Below are positions 1 to 10,260 of a DNA stretch of 34,114 bases, piece by piece. The position numbers and the translations under genes were made by a program. How positions within the stretch are numbered: the stretch's first letter is position 1; every line of letters begins with the position of its first letter. The notes below the pieces were generated by a model. That model searched no databases, was not told the DNA's origin, and saw only the letters and a list, made by a program, of their open reading frames with translations. This DNA comes from Ichthyophonus hoferi. Lineage: Eukaryota > Opisthokonta > Ichthyosporea > Ichthyophonida > Ichthyophonidae. The stretch covers positions 42,593 through 76,706 of the forward strand of contig NAOQ01000378.1 in NCBI GenBank assembly GCA_002751075.1, read 5' to 3'.

Positions 1-666
1 GAGTTTAGGCAGTTCGGGGATGCAATTGTATATTTCTACGTCTTGTTCAGACACGTTCGTAAATAAATAATATGTTTTGATCATTTCAACCAGATTTATA
101 AAACATAACTCAATTCTGGAGGGTATCAGGGTGTCGCTTTGTGGGTTCTTACAGCAATTTAAATACGTTTAATAATGAAAAATAAAACCAAAGCGTTTTG
201 ATGTTCACATTTTTGTATTATTTAAATCTGCCTATGCCACTCTTGTGTTCCTACAGCAACTATAAAAACTTATCACCAAAACAAGCTATGGTATATTTGA
301 ACATGTTTGTACCCAATTATTGACAGTTTAGCTTCCATTGGGTTAGGCTAAAGCAAAAAGGTGTCACCTTAAAAAACTCTGACACTGCATGGGTCACTCT
401 CCCAAACGCCCCTGGGGTAGGCCCTACATGAACCTATCAAGTGGAAAACATTTTATTCTTGTATGCCTTTTATATATAAAAAAGGCTCTATATAATTTTT
501 TTTCTATGCTATTCTATAACAAATTGGGCATTTGTACTTGCAATAATACTTATGCAAAGATTTATGACTTAGACTTGCGTGTGCATTGCGTGTGCAATCG
601 AATGAAGGCAGATATTCTATTTTGTATATGAACTTCTAAGTATTTTCCCTGTCCTCTATATACGTC
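1..666. repeat. Diverged direct repeat, copy A (cut by left window edge)
   Basis: This is the first of two copies of an unclassified ~0.67 kb repeat; the second lies at 932-1597, a period of about 931 bp. Shared landmarks in the same order include a GGGTGTCGCTTTGTGGGTTCTT-like block, CTATAAAAAC, TTCCATTGGGT, CCTATCAAGTGG and TCCTCTATATACG. By eye identity is roughly 75-80% with several small indels. It carries no convincing coding frame; the small open frame at 389-631 is not conserved in copy B. The copy may extend left of the window. It could be a tandem repeat or a dispersed family, and nothing here decides between them. Confidence 0.75.
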
Positions 667-741
667 TATATTTGTATCTGTATTATAAATTTTCAACTCT
701 TGAGATATACCTGACGTAATATATGTATATCTATATATTTC

Positions 742-797
742 CGGAATCTATATACATCAATGGGACAATGTTGTTTCATTGATGTTTATATATTCTG
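742..797. repeat. Inverted repeat (hairpin) between the two direct-repeat copies
   Basis: Two 21-nt arms at 742-762 and 777-797 are inverted complements at about 18 of 21 positions, with a 14-nt loop. The inner core CATCAATG/CATTGATG is perfect. It lies in the spacer between copy A and copy B and could be part of the repeat unit, but only one copy is visible. Confidence 0.6.
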
Positions 798-931
798 AAA
801 TCGTCGAAACCTCTTGGATCAAGAAAGCGTATGACGCAATGGGAAATCTAAGGGACTCATTGTTAGTAAACCCTTTTGATTGGTATCATTGAGATGCAAT
901 CGTTTCTTTTACCAGTTATGATGTAAATGCA

Positions 932-1597
932 GAGTTTAAGCAGTTCGGGAATGCAATGGTATACTTCTACATCTTGTTGAGACACGTTTATTAGTAAGTA
1001 ATATATTTTGAACATTTCAACCAGATTTATAAAACATAGCCCAATTCTGGAGGGTACTAGGGTGTCGCTTTGTGGGTTCTTTGGAGCTTTAAATACTTTT
1101 GGAAATAAAAAATAAAAAATAAAAAGCTTTTCGTGTTAATATTTTAATATCCTTAAAGTATACTTATGCTACTCCTGTTCCAACAGAAACTATAAAAACC
1201 CATCACCAGAATAAACCAGGTCTAGTTGAACATATTTGTATCCAATTATTTGTATTGGTTGATAGTTTAGTTTCCATTGGGTCGGGCCAAAATAAAGGGT
1301 GTCGTGTTACTTAAAAAAATTTGACAGCAAGGGTCACCTGAAAAAACCCTGGGGTAGTTCCCAAAAGATCCTATCAAGTGGGAACCATTTTATTCTCGTA
1401 TGCCTTTTTATATACAAATTCTCTATATAAAAATATTTTGCTATGCTATATCATATTGTGCATTTGTATTTGCAACAATACTTGTACAAAGATTTATAAC
1501 TTAGACTTGCAAATAGATTGTGTGTAATTGAATGGAGGCAGATAAATTCTATTCTATATATGAACTTTCAAGTATTTTCGTTGTCCTCTATATACGC
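932..1597. repeat. Diverged direct repeat, copy B
   Basis: Second, complete copy of the repeat described at 1-666, in the same orientation. It keeps all the landmark blocks of copy A but has a longer A-rich run near 1085-1120 and other small indels. No terminal inverted repeat, target-site duplication or poly(A) tail could be recognised, so the family remains unclassified. Confidence 0.75.
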
Positions 1598-1626
1598 CAA
1601 GTCTAGCTCATCTATCATTACAATGC

Positions 1627-2582
1627 ATGGCGACTCTAAACCTGTTATTATATATTTCTTCCATAAATCTTATGCAAGTATATAGTAACCTACTTGGTTG
1701 TTCCTGCTTTATTTTACAAGAAGAAGCTTCTGTCTTCTTCGTGTCTAATAGAAATGTTTGCATGGTAGATGGTAATATGAAGAACACCAACAGAAAGCGC
1801 CGATTATGATTACAAATATTAACGATCGCATAGATCGTTTCTTTATTACGATTTTACACGCCAATCAACATTTCCCCAATTCCCATACTATTGGCCTAAA
1901 CCGTAACATGCCTTGACCTCCAATCTACAGCCAAGTATATTAGGTACTGGTCACCTCTGAATTAACCAATCCAAGCGCCGATTCTTTGTCAATTGTCACT
2001 GATCACAACAAGCGGCTACGTAATTCCTTCAACAGTCAATGGTCACATAACTTGGAATACCTTAGTACACAGCCTAGCAATGAAGGAAAAGTTGACTATC
2101 TCAGAAGGGAGTCGTTATCTAGTGATATCGATAGAGTAGATTCAGTAATAATAAGATCCACAATAACTTGCAAAAGCACGTTCCTGTGTCAATAACATGC
2201 GGATCAATAATCTCCTTTGTTTCACCATAAGAAGCCAATTCCTAATATGATTCCTCAATGTATGGACAAACACTTCCCCTAATAAGGTGCTTACTCAGAT
2301 GGAAACTAGCTATCCTTAGTAGTGCAGGCTGAAGGCTCGCCGAGAAGATCTGATGTTCGGGAATGGTTATACCTACTTATAATTGGCTATAGCTATGGCT
2401 CATCGGCGCACATGAAATACAAGCCAATAATCACCAATTCCCTGTGGGCACATGCTATATAGTATGAAATATTTGTAATCTTTTCGCTTTGCCCATTTTA
2501 GCTAAATCAGTTTTCAAGCACAGTGTGCCTCAGTAATCTCAAGCGGCGGCCCTCGTCATTGGAAAGATGGAGCATGGATTAA
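1627..2582 (+). other. Exon-like fragments of an unrecognised gene or gene relic
   Basis: Several plus-strand stretches read like protein. An ATG frame runs 1627-1809 and encodes 60 residues with a hydrophobic start and a basic NRKRRL end. A frame at 1944-2195 opens right after a TATATTAG acceptor-like site and encodes about 83 hydrophilic residues including SLSSDIDRVDSV. Shorter frames follow acceptor-like sites at 2393-2461 and 2502-2582; the last one, after a good pyrimidine tract, ends KRRPSSLERWSMD-stop. The gap between the last two is only 40 nt, far below the shortest confirmed intron in this window (191 nt), so they cannot simply be joined. I do not recognise a family. Either a real intron-rich gene or a decaying one. 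Confidence 0.3.
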
Positions 2583-4026
2583 TTTAAATTTTATGGATTC
2601 CTTCTTATAATGTTACTAAATATATGATTACCATTAATATTATAAGTAATCAAACAATATTTATATAACTAATAAGGCGTATTAAAAATGATGGCAATGA
2701 TAATAATATTAATAATGTCATTATATATCATGATTGCTGCCTTACATAAATATTTTATTGGAAAACTAATATTTAATCTCTTTACTTTAATAACTTTCTT
2801 ATGCTTTACATGATATAAACACTGGTTTTTAGCTAAATAAAGAACATCGCCTGATATTCATGCTTAAAATTCGTGACCCGCTCGAAACATTATATCTCCT
2901 AATAACCAATGGCAGATAACGTTTGGAAATTACCTCGTCAATATTCTATCAACTATAGAAAACAGATGGAAAAACAGAAGCATAATGATCATCCAAATTG
3001 TTTTACTATAATAGTATTACACATTAACATATAATATTATAGACAAATATATATTATAGTATTATAGGTACTAAAAAATGAATTCTGGCTATGTACGTAA
3101 ATACACATAAAAATATGTCGTGTATACGTATAATAGTGATCATTAGCGAATTGGAGCATTATTTACTTTCCTGAAATAAGCTGTTTCAAAAAAAAGAAGC
3201 AGAAAACTCTATCCAGGGTTTGAACCGTGTCCTTTTACACCGCCGCATAATAATTCCGAATCCTTGTGATATGGTCTCAATGATTGGTGTTGACTTTATT
3301 CCAGGGCGCGAAAATTATATTTCACAGACTGTAAGACTTGAGGGTTGCCAATCATCATTTAACCATTGCCTGTTTTTGCTCTATGCCCTTTGATTAATTA
3401 TTGGTCTACAGTGTCACCTTATTATTGGTTCCTTTATTATCTCGGCAGTTTTGCGCTTTTCTAAACAATCTTGCTGTGCTGTTCTTAATATCAAAACTGA
3501 ATACACAGACTTAATTATTAGACATATTATTAATAATAATAAACAATTTTTTAACATTTAAAAATAAAATATATAGAAATTATAAAGAAATATAGGCTAA
3601 ATTTTGACTCGCAGAGGGACTATCCAATCACATTATTTGCCAACACCTGTCTGCCCATCAGATATGTCCTTGTTGATTAATAATGGGAAATGTCTTACTT
3701 TTCAATCAACTTGTTTCTGACTATTTTGACCTATAACCTTGTGGCGTTATGATATCGGATCGTTGCGACCAATAACTTGACACATGCCAAAATTAGCAAA
3801 GCCATTCTTGTATTCGATACGCATGTTAGCTAGCATGTTTGTTCGTAATTTCATTTATAGTTATCAATTTACGTTAAACTGAAGGGGTAATTTTTTTCAA
3901 CAATCTCACTCAGGCAACCTATTAATAATTTGAACATTATGACTTACGTAACTAATGTTTTATCAATAATTTTATATTACGTTATATTTGAAAGCATTAG
4001 TTGAGAGACATCTTTAAATTATAGTG
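2583..4026. other. AT-rich intergenic DNA, no gene seen
   Basis: No supported gene, RNA or mobile element was found. The stretch holds short AT-rich simple sequence and scattered CCAAT/ATTGG pentamers, for example six within about 3241-3780. Confidence 0.6.
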
Positions 4027-4225
4027 TCATTTACTTTGTTATAACATTAAGAAAATAGGTTCTAATACGAACTTTATGAGGTGGCTAACAGTTATTATTT
4101 TGGCAAACTTGAAACTGGTGTAATTTTTTCTTTGTTTTTTTTTTTTTTTTTTTTCACTCTAACACTAAATAAATAAGGTCTAATCCAAATTTTATGAAGT
4201 GACTATCAGTTACTATTTTTATCCT
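4027..4225. repeat. Imperfect tandem duplication (~75 bp, period ~120) around a T20 run
   Basis: Blocks at about 4027-4104 and 4151-4225 share the order TTCTAATNCNAA, TTTATGANGTGNCTANCAGTTA and TATTTT, about 75% identical by eye. Between them lies an uninterrupted run of 20 T (4135-4154). The T run could be the reverse complement of a poly(A) tail from an old retroposed sequence, but no body of such an element is recognisable. Confidence 0.5.
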
Positions 4226-4293
4226 TTTATTTGGTAGTTTATTTAATATGTACTTCATCTCAAGGTACAGAGACAGTAGGGCTGTCTAATTAA

Positions 4294-4542
4294 GTATTCT
4301 CAAAACTAAATAGTTCAAGTTGGTCTTCCTTCATTTCTCTTCAATCCGGCATTAGGTGTTTATCCGATAAGCATAGATCAACTGGAACCAACATTCATCG
4401 AGATCATGAGGCTCTTCCTCCTGTCTTAATTTGCTATCTACGAGGATCGGTTAACTCCTGTATCTCGTATGTTATTTATGTAACAATAATATCCTTAGAT
4501 GCTCTGTCTATTAAGTATGTAATAACCATGTGCAGTCATTGA
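4294..4542 (+). other. Unexplained open frame without start codon
   Basis: The frame stays open for 82 codons and ends in TGA, unusual for DNA this AT-rich, where stops are expected about every 13-15 codons. It has no early ATG. The predicted residues (Ser-, Ile- and Tyr-rich, with a short mixed-charge section near the middle) match no family I know. It could be an exon, an old exon or chance. Confidence 0.15.
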
Positions 4543-5119
4543 TATTAATAAAGCGATACCTCGTCACCGTGTTTATTAGCATTATTAGTACACCTTTGAT
4601 TGGTGCATTTTATTTGAGGTTGTCTTAACATCCAAAACTTAGCTTATGGTCATTCAAGATGGTTTGTTTTGTTCATTGTTATTAATACTATTACTTAATG
4701 TATGGATAGGTTTTGGTAGCATGTGCAAACTATGATGATCGCTCACATTGACTCGTCCACGTACTTTCTATATCGTATAATCCAACCAGAAAGATGGTAA
4801 GATGAGTTTTCGTGAGAAAGCAAATGTGCTATAATCTGGCTTTAAACACTTGTAACGCACTGGCAAAGAAAAAAACAAGACCAGAATAAGTTGCACTTAT
4901 AAACTCGGCTCGCGTATTTGCTAAATATTGGATAAAATGCCAAATCTCTAATACAAGCATCTTATTGGTTTATATCCATTCTAAGCGAAGCGTATGCTAC
5001 TAACTGTCCAATAATAAACAATATCTAGTTAAGCAAATGGTATATCATTTATAAATCCGATTGGTGCTAAGCTATCCATTCCGTATAAATCCTACAAGCA
5101 CTGGTAGCTAAAATTCCAG

Positions 5120-5170
5120 CCAATTGAAATCGCATTAAGAATATCGCATTAAATACACGATAGGTATAAA
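5120..5170 (+). promoter_or_regulatory. Promoter of the sugar transporter gene (CCAAT, decamer repeat, TATA)
   Basis: A CCAAT box at 5120-5124 is followed by two exact copies of the decamer ATCGCATTAA (5129-5138 and 5143-5152, 14 bp apart). A TATA box (TATAAA, 5165-5170) lies 60 bp before the ATG at 5230. The order and spacing fit a polymerase II core promoter. The paired decamers are placed like a binding site for a regulator and are specific to this promoter within the window, but their factor is unknown. Confidence 0.6.
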
Positions 5171-5229
5171 ACAAAGATAAAGTCAATTTATTACGTATAA
5201 GTTGCTTTTTAGATATAGCAATATTAAAA

Positions 5230-6669
5230 ATGGAGCCATTTGGAAAGAAAGAGGGTGATGTCGAGCAGGATACGGCGGCAGCCATGCCTGACGACACTTA
5301 CTTTGTCGCCCCCACCACCATGTTGTTGATGGCTGGTGCCGTTGCCGCTTCTCTCCAAGCCATGAATGTGGGAATGATGATCGGTCTTGCCAACCAGTCT
5401 GCCCCTGTTGTAGCTCGTCACTTTGGCATCACAACTGCTGACTACCGTTGGTCTTGGGTTACATCTTGTTTCCCTCTCGGTGGTATTGTTGGTGGTTCTT
5501 GTGGTGGAATCATTGTTGGTTTCATTGGACCTAAGTGGACCCAATTGTTCAACAATGCTTTCTGGATGGGATCTGGATTCCTTTTATGTTTTGCTCCCAA
5601 CATTGTTGGTCTGATGTTTGGTCGTATTCTTGGTGGTCTCGCGTCCGGTGTGGCTAGTGCTTCTTGCCCTATGTGGGTGAATGACTGTGCACCTGATAAA
5701 ACTCGTGGCATGTTCGGTATTTTCTATCAGCTTTTCTGCACTATTGGTATTTTACTTGAGGCTATCTTTGGTTTGTCACAAGTATTAGGAAACGAAAAGT
5801 TATGGCGTCTCCAGTATGCCCTCTTCTGTATTCCTGCTGCTATCCACTGTGTTATCTTCTTCTTCATGCCCGATTCCCCAGCATACCTTATCAGTAAGGG
5901 TGATGTTGAGGGAGCTCGCGGTGCTCTTCAGAGTCTTCGCGGTGCTGATTATAACACAGAGCCTGAATTGAACAAGATTCAAATGACCTTCGAGTCCGAG
6001 CAAGCTGAGGCACTCTCCAAGATGGACGCCATTAGAATATTATGGACTAAGCAATATATCCAGCAAACAATTGTAGCTCTTGGTCTTCAAGTTTGGCAAC
6101 AACTTTCTGGTATTAATGCCGTTATGTTCTACTCTGGCACAATTTTCCAGGAAGCTGGTGGTAATCTGAGTCCTCAGAATGCTACACTAGTTGTCATGGC
6201 TGTTAACATGGGTTCTACTTTCATTGCCATTCCTTTGATTGATTGGCTTGGTCGTCGCTGGCTGTTACTTGGTGGCTTTGCTGGTATGACTCTTTGGAAC
6301 TTGCTATTCGCTCTTGGTGTGAACTATCATTGGGATGGTGCTACCATTGCTTTCATGCTTCTGTTCATTGTTTTCTTTGCCGTTACTGCTGGTCCCATCC
6401 CATGGCTTGTGATGTGCGAGGTGTTCCCTGGTAACATTCGCCCAGGCGCTGTAGGTCTAGCTGTGTTCACCAACTGGCTCTTCACCTTCTGCGTCGGTCT
6501 GTTCTACCCACCTCTCCAGGTTAGAGCTAAGCAGTGGTCTTTCTTCTTCTTTATGTGCTGCTCTACTTTAGCCACTATCTTCACTTTCTTCCTTGTGCCT
6601 GAAACTAAGGGCAAGTCCATTAATGAGATTCAGGAAGTTTTTGCCAAACGTATTGACAGGTTCCTTTAA
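5230..6669 (+). CDS. MFS sugar (hexose) transporter, intronless
   Basis: The gene encodes 479 residues of the sugar porter branch of the major facilitator superfamily, a 12-helix plasma-membrane carrier that imports hexoses by facilitated diffusion or proton symport. Visible family marks are GRILGG plus P-x-W-x-x-D-C-AP-x-x-x-RG after helix 4, PDSPAYL before the central loop, QQLSGINAVMFYS in helix 7 (the sugar-binding QLSG/QQ-N motif), GRRWLLLGG after helix 8, GPIPW in helix 10 and PETKGKS at the C-terminus. The length is normal. Oddities: the usual GRR/K loop between helices 2 and 3 is reduced to GPKW, and the PESPR motif has Ala in place of Arg. Both are substitutions in a family signature, so the substrate could be unusual. 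The start follows an A-rich context (AAAAATGG) and is preceded by a proper promoter. Unlike the spliced genes nearby there are no introns, and codon choice favours GGT/GCT/CTT, suggesting strong expression. Confidence 0.95.
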   Translation: MEPFGKKEGDVEQDTAAAMPDDTYFVAPTTMLLMAGAVAASLQAMNVGMMIGLANQSAPVVARHFGITTADYRWSWVTSCFPLGGIVGGSCGGIIVGFIGPKWTQLFNNAFWMGSGFLLCFAPNIVGLMFGRILGGLASGVASASCPMWVNDCAPDKTRGMFGIFYQLFCTIGILLEAIFGLSQVLGNEKLWRLQYALFCIPAAIHCVIFFFMPDSPAYLISKGDVEGARGALQSLRGADYNTEPELNKIQMTFESEQAEALSKMDAIRILWTKQYIQQTIVALGLQVWQQLSGINAVMFYSGTIFQEAGGNLSPQNATLVVMAVNMGSTFIAIPLIDWLGRRWLLLGGFAGMTLWNLLFALGVNYHWDGATIAFMLLFIVFFAVTAGPIPWLVMCEVFPGNIRPGAVGLAVFTNWLFTFCVGLFYPPLQVRAKQWSFFFFMCCSTLATIFTFFLVPETKGKSINEIQEVFAKRIDRFL

Positions 6670-6811
6670 ATATATTGACATAGTTATAGTTGAAAATTGC
6701 TTTGTGAAGAAAGCGATTAATTTTTTAGGAATAGTAATAATTAACTAGAAAGAAGACAACAAAAACGAGTATATATTTTCCTTCTATTAGATAAATCATG
6801 CATTGTATATT

Positions 6812-7000
6812 CTTTATTTTTATATAAAACTTTTAAAGACTGGTTTTCATGGAAAGCTTCTGTTTTAAATAAAATTAAAACTTGTAACAATTTTTGCCTT
6901 GTTATTTATATATATGCTTTATTTTTAATATAGAACCTTTAAAAGACTAGTTTTCATGAAAAGCTTCTATATTAAATAAAATTAAAACTTAGCAATTTTT
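6812..7000 (+). repeat. Tandem duplication of the transporter 3' region, each with a poly(A) signal
   Basis: Two ~86-bp copies (about 6812-6897 and 6917-7000) share CTTTATTTTTA, CTTTTAAAGACT, GTTTTCATG, AAAGCTTCT and TAAATAAAATTAAAACTT, near 85% identical by eye. Each holds an AAATAAAATT poly(A) signal, the first about 200 nt after the transporter stop codon. The duplication probably gives the transcript two alternative cleavage sites. Confidence 0.7.
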
Positions 7001-8300
7001 GTTTTACTCAAGGTTAATGTATGTGTGTAAGTACTACAAATTTTTTCTATATTTTTTAAAATGCTGTAACAGTGAGTAGTATGATCCCAGAACTTAAAAT
7101 GCATGTGTACATCAAGATTGTACGTGGGTGCTAGCCTTGCATGATAATCAAATTTGGCAAAGGGCAGTGGACTGGCCCATAAGGTTAATGAGATGAGTAT
7201 GCAATAACTAGCGGTTGGTGAGCATATAATGCCAGGAATGTGTGCATTATTAGTTGGGCATGCAGAAATGATGGAATACTGTATTAGAGGCAGGCTTCCA
7301 AATTGCTGAACATGATGTAGAACTTCACTGGTAAGAAAGTAAACTATAGTTACTTACTGCCTGTGGTTTGTTTAAGATATATTGTCTAAGTAAAAGACTA
7401 ACTGAACTCCTATAAATGAGCTGAAATACTTATTAGGGTGGCCACAAGGTTGGTTTCATTGTTTAGATTAAGATGAAATTTATGTGTATAATTCCTGATA
7501 AATTGGTCTGATTATGCGTTAAATGGCTAGATGGATAGAACATTTTTATCGGTGCAGAAATTGTTAACCAATCCATGTGAGTTTTTTTTATTGGAAATAT
7601 TAAATGAACAACGTGCTGAAGTGGATTTAACAATAGCAAGAGTAAAGGAGCAACTTAAAGTGGAAATTTGACATAGGTCAATAACTTTATTAGATTTGGA
7701 ACTCTGAATGCAATGATCTATAGATGTAGGGTTAACCACTATTTATTAAATAGGTTAAAAAGACAAATTGCGGCTCCACTTATATCTACCTATGAGGGAG
7801 TTCATACTAGATGGGCGGCAATCTATCCTTCTAGCCTCTTAAATAAAAAAGTGTTAAGCCTGTATCTATGGATTATTCCATATCATAGTTCTCATTCTAA
7901 TAAATTTATTGCTTATTATACGATACTGTACTGAACTGCAATAAACATTCTTTTTTTTAACATGCAGTAGTTTACTTTTCAACAAGTCTAAATTATTTAT
8001 TACTTAGTCCTTTACTTTTGTATTTATATGGTAGTGTACGTGACAATTAAAGTAGTTACAGGCTTATTAATTAAGTACTTACTTATTTCATTAAGTAATT
8101 ACATTTTTATTTAACAGAAGTTCCTAATCAGTTTCCATAAACAGGAGGAAGGGTAATATCAGTATACCAAGAAGTAAAATTTATCTAAAGGAGAAAACAC
8201 TGCTATAACTATAGATCTAAGTGCCTATGTGTCAAAGTTTATGTCAATAGAAGAGGATCTTTCAAAGCTTGTCATTGACATTAAATTAGTGGATTAAACA
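7001..8300 (+). other. Spacer with plus-strand exon-like fragments, no assembled gene
   Basis: Short plus-strand frames here read like protein rather than random AT-rich sequence: 7591-7671 (LEILNEQRAEVDL, then a basic stretch), 7713-7934 (73 codons, with RLKRQIAAPL and a later AATAAA signal near 7940) and 8178-8297 (SKFMSIEEDLSKLVIDIKLVD). They lie in different frames and I found no consistent splice sites that join them, and no family similarity. They may be an unrecognised intron-rich gene or remains of one. Confidence 0.25.
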
Positions 8301-9521
8301 GAGCTGAGATTGGAGTCTCCTAGTGGTGGAGTTACTGGTTTCTTACAAGTAGCAAACTTGTACTGTAAGTCTTTTCTGGATGGATGTTCTGAATCTGAGG
8401 AAAAGGCAATCTTTACCTTCTTGGCTTTGTTCACAGACCATAGGATGGAAGATGATGTTTCTATATGCTTTCTCTTTTTCCAAATACCCTTTTTTATATT
8501 ATTACCATGATTAATAATAGTCTTAACTTGCAAAGTTACACAGTATTTCCTTAAAACAAATTTATTCATATATAAGATTTGAGTGGTCCCTCGCTAAGAC
8601 CTGACATTAGTGTCTTGGTTCAGCAAAAATTAATCACTGGTAACTTCATCAACCACTAAATATTAATACAAGCAGTTCGGGCAATTGTAGACGAGATAGC
8701 ATGGACTTCAAGCTTGCTAAAAAAGTGTATGAGTCATAACAACTCCAATGACTATTTTCAAAGACAACAGTCACCATCTGAATTTATGAAAATAATAATA
8801 TCATAAAGGCAATTACTTAACAATAGAATAAAACTTTACAATAAAAACTTTAAAACCAGTTCCTAGCGTGAAGGAATATTGACAGCATTAAGGAGAGGAG
8901 CCGTGTTAAGAAATTCTGACTCTATAGTTCAACTCCTTTTTTCATTCACTCAAACTAAACCTGGTGTTCAAACTTCCCCTGTTTTTATTATATTTTCCAT
9001 CATTGGTTGGCAGGCAGGCCACTTAAATTTGGAGGCACACAGTCCAATCATAGCTCATGTAACCCAGTGTAAACTACTGTACTCCACTAGTTGCCCTATC
9101 TGACCTTCTACATCACATCACAATTGTTGTACTCTCTTCAACTACTCTATCCTTTCCGACTTTCCTCTTGTGGGGTATTATACCCGCACTACCTCTCTGG
9201 AATTCATTTTCATTCTGTTGTCCAATTAAAATTTCTACGTAGGCGACAGAGAGAATGTAAGATATAAGCATTGGTATTAAACCCTGAAGCTGCATCTAAG
9301 TGTGAAAAAGTAAACATAGGTAGGCATTCTTTACAATTAGATGCCAAAACCAATAAATAAATATATATTATAATACAATATATACATAAATATATATATA
9401 TATATAAATCTATATATAGATTTATACACTCGAACTAAATAAATCTCGCGGAGCACAAATTTTTTTGCATACAGATATCGAAAGATCTAGATGTGGACAT
9501 ATATTGTTGGTGCATCACCAT
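8294..9521 (-). other. Candidate minus-strand gene of unknown function, exon structure unresolved
   Basis: Two minus-strand frames look coding. The one at 8294-8569 encodes a Lys/Ser-rich, probably nuclear sequence (KKRKHIE, AKKVKIAFSSDSE, CKKPVTPPLGDS) and ends in TAA. The one at 9113-9295 begins just after an acceptor-like TTTTTCACACTTAG, has a hydrophobic start and then a charged stretch with PHKRKVGKDRVVEE. A promoter-like region lies upstream at 9568-9687 and the first ATG after it is at 9521. Between the two frames (8600-9110) the minus strand is protein-like but often interrupted, and the plus strand also has a 74-codon open frame (8879-9103). I could not close a splice model, so a decaying gene is as likely as a working one. 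Confidence 0.3.
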
Positions 9522-9567
9522 GAGGCAGAAAACGACTAGAGTAAAGTGCAAAGGAGCAGTGGCAGTT

Positions 9568-9687
9568 GCTTAAATATATCTGAACACTCAAACCAACAAG
9601 ATGGTTCAAATATGACGATAAAACCATCTTATTGGTAGTTTTAAGTAATCCAATCCGATGCGTCCACTTATCCAATCCGATGCGTCC
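9568..9687 (-). promoter_or_regulatory. Possible promoter with paired 18-bp CCAAT-containing repeats
   Basis: Two exact copies of ATCCAATCCGATGCGTCC lie at 9648-9665 and 9670-9687 (period 22 bp, about two helical turns), with another ATTGG at 9631. On the minus strand a TATA-like ATATATTTAAGC (9568-9579) follows about 70 bp downstream, and the first ATG is near 9521. The arrangement fits a CCAAT-driven promoter reading leftward into the candidate gene at 8294-9521. Confidence 0.4.
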
Positions 9688-10260
9688 GCATGCCTAAGCC
9701 TGGAAGCATATAGTGTTTTCTATTTTTATTTTTGTTATCTTTTTTTTTTTACTAATAATTCTAGTAGATGGAATAATTGTCTCGCCTTAAAAATCTAAAG
9801 GTTAATGCTGTGATTACCCCTATACCTCGGTTAGTACTCGCAATCTATATTACATATTATTATGGTATTACTATAATAGTATTACTATATAGTATTCGTT
9901 TGGAATTTATTTAAAGTATGATAGGAATGGCTAACATCAAAAATGTCGTTAAAATGTTCTAAATAGTAATAAGCACAAATAATAACAATTACACAAATAA
10001 TAAAAAATTCAATGCGAAATACAAAAAAAAATATCTTTAAAGATTTAATCTTTACTCCATCAATCCTATAGGCCAAGAGGAAACTATAAAATTAATAAAG
10101 TAATCGACTAATAATTATCTCAGTAAACGTAGGGCAATGGCTTAAATTTTTTGCCATCTATAGATAACATTTAGGATGTTGTTACCCGTTACCTAGAAAT
10201 AAATAATACATTATAATATTTATGTGAGGTATATACATATACATATACATATATCTAATC
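9688..10260. other. AT-rich upstream region of the CNNM gene
   Basis: No gene seen. A hexamer microsatellite (ATACAT type) at about 10227-10254 sits immediately before the CNNM start codon and could supply TATA-like sequence. No clear CCAAT-TATA pair was found here. Confidence 0.4.

Noticed and set aside
2393-2582. Splicing of the two short frames at 2393-2461 and 2502-2582
   Set aside because: The intron would be 40 nt, while confirmed introns here are 191 nt or longer.
3195-3300. tRNA-like T-arm (GGTTCAAACCC on the minus strand)
   Set aside because: The T stem does not pair and there is no D-arm or matching acceptor stem.
8640-9103. Piece of mitochondrial DNA, because all interruptions of one minus frame in this stretch are TGA
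   Set aside because: The predicted protein is not hydrophobic and matches no mitochondrial gene I know; the TGA bias is over few codons.
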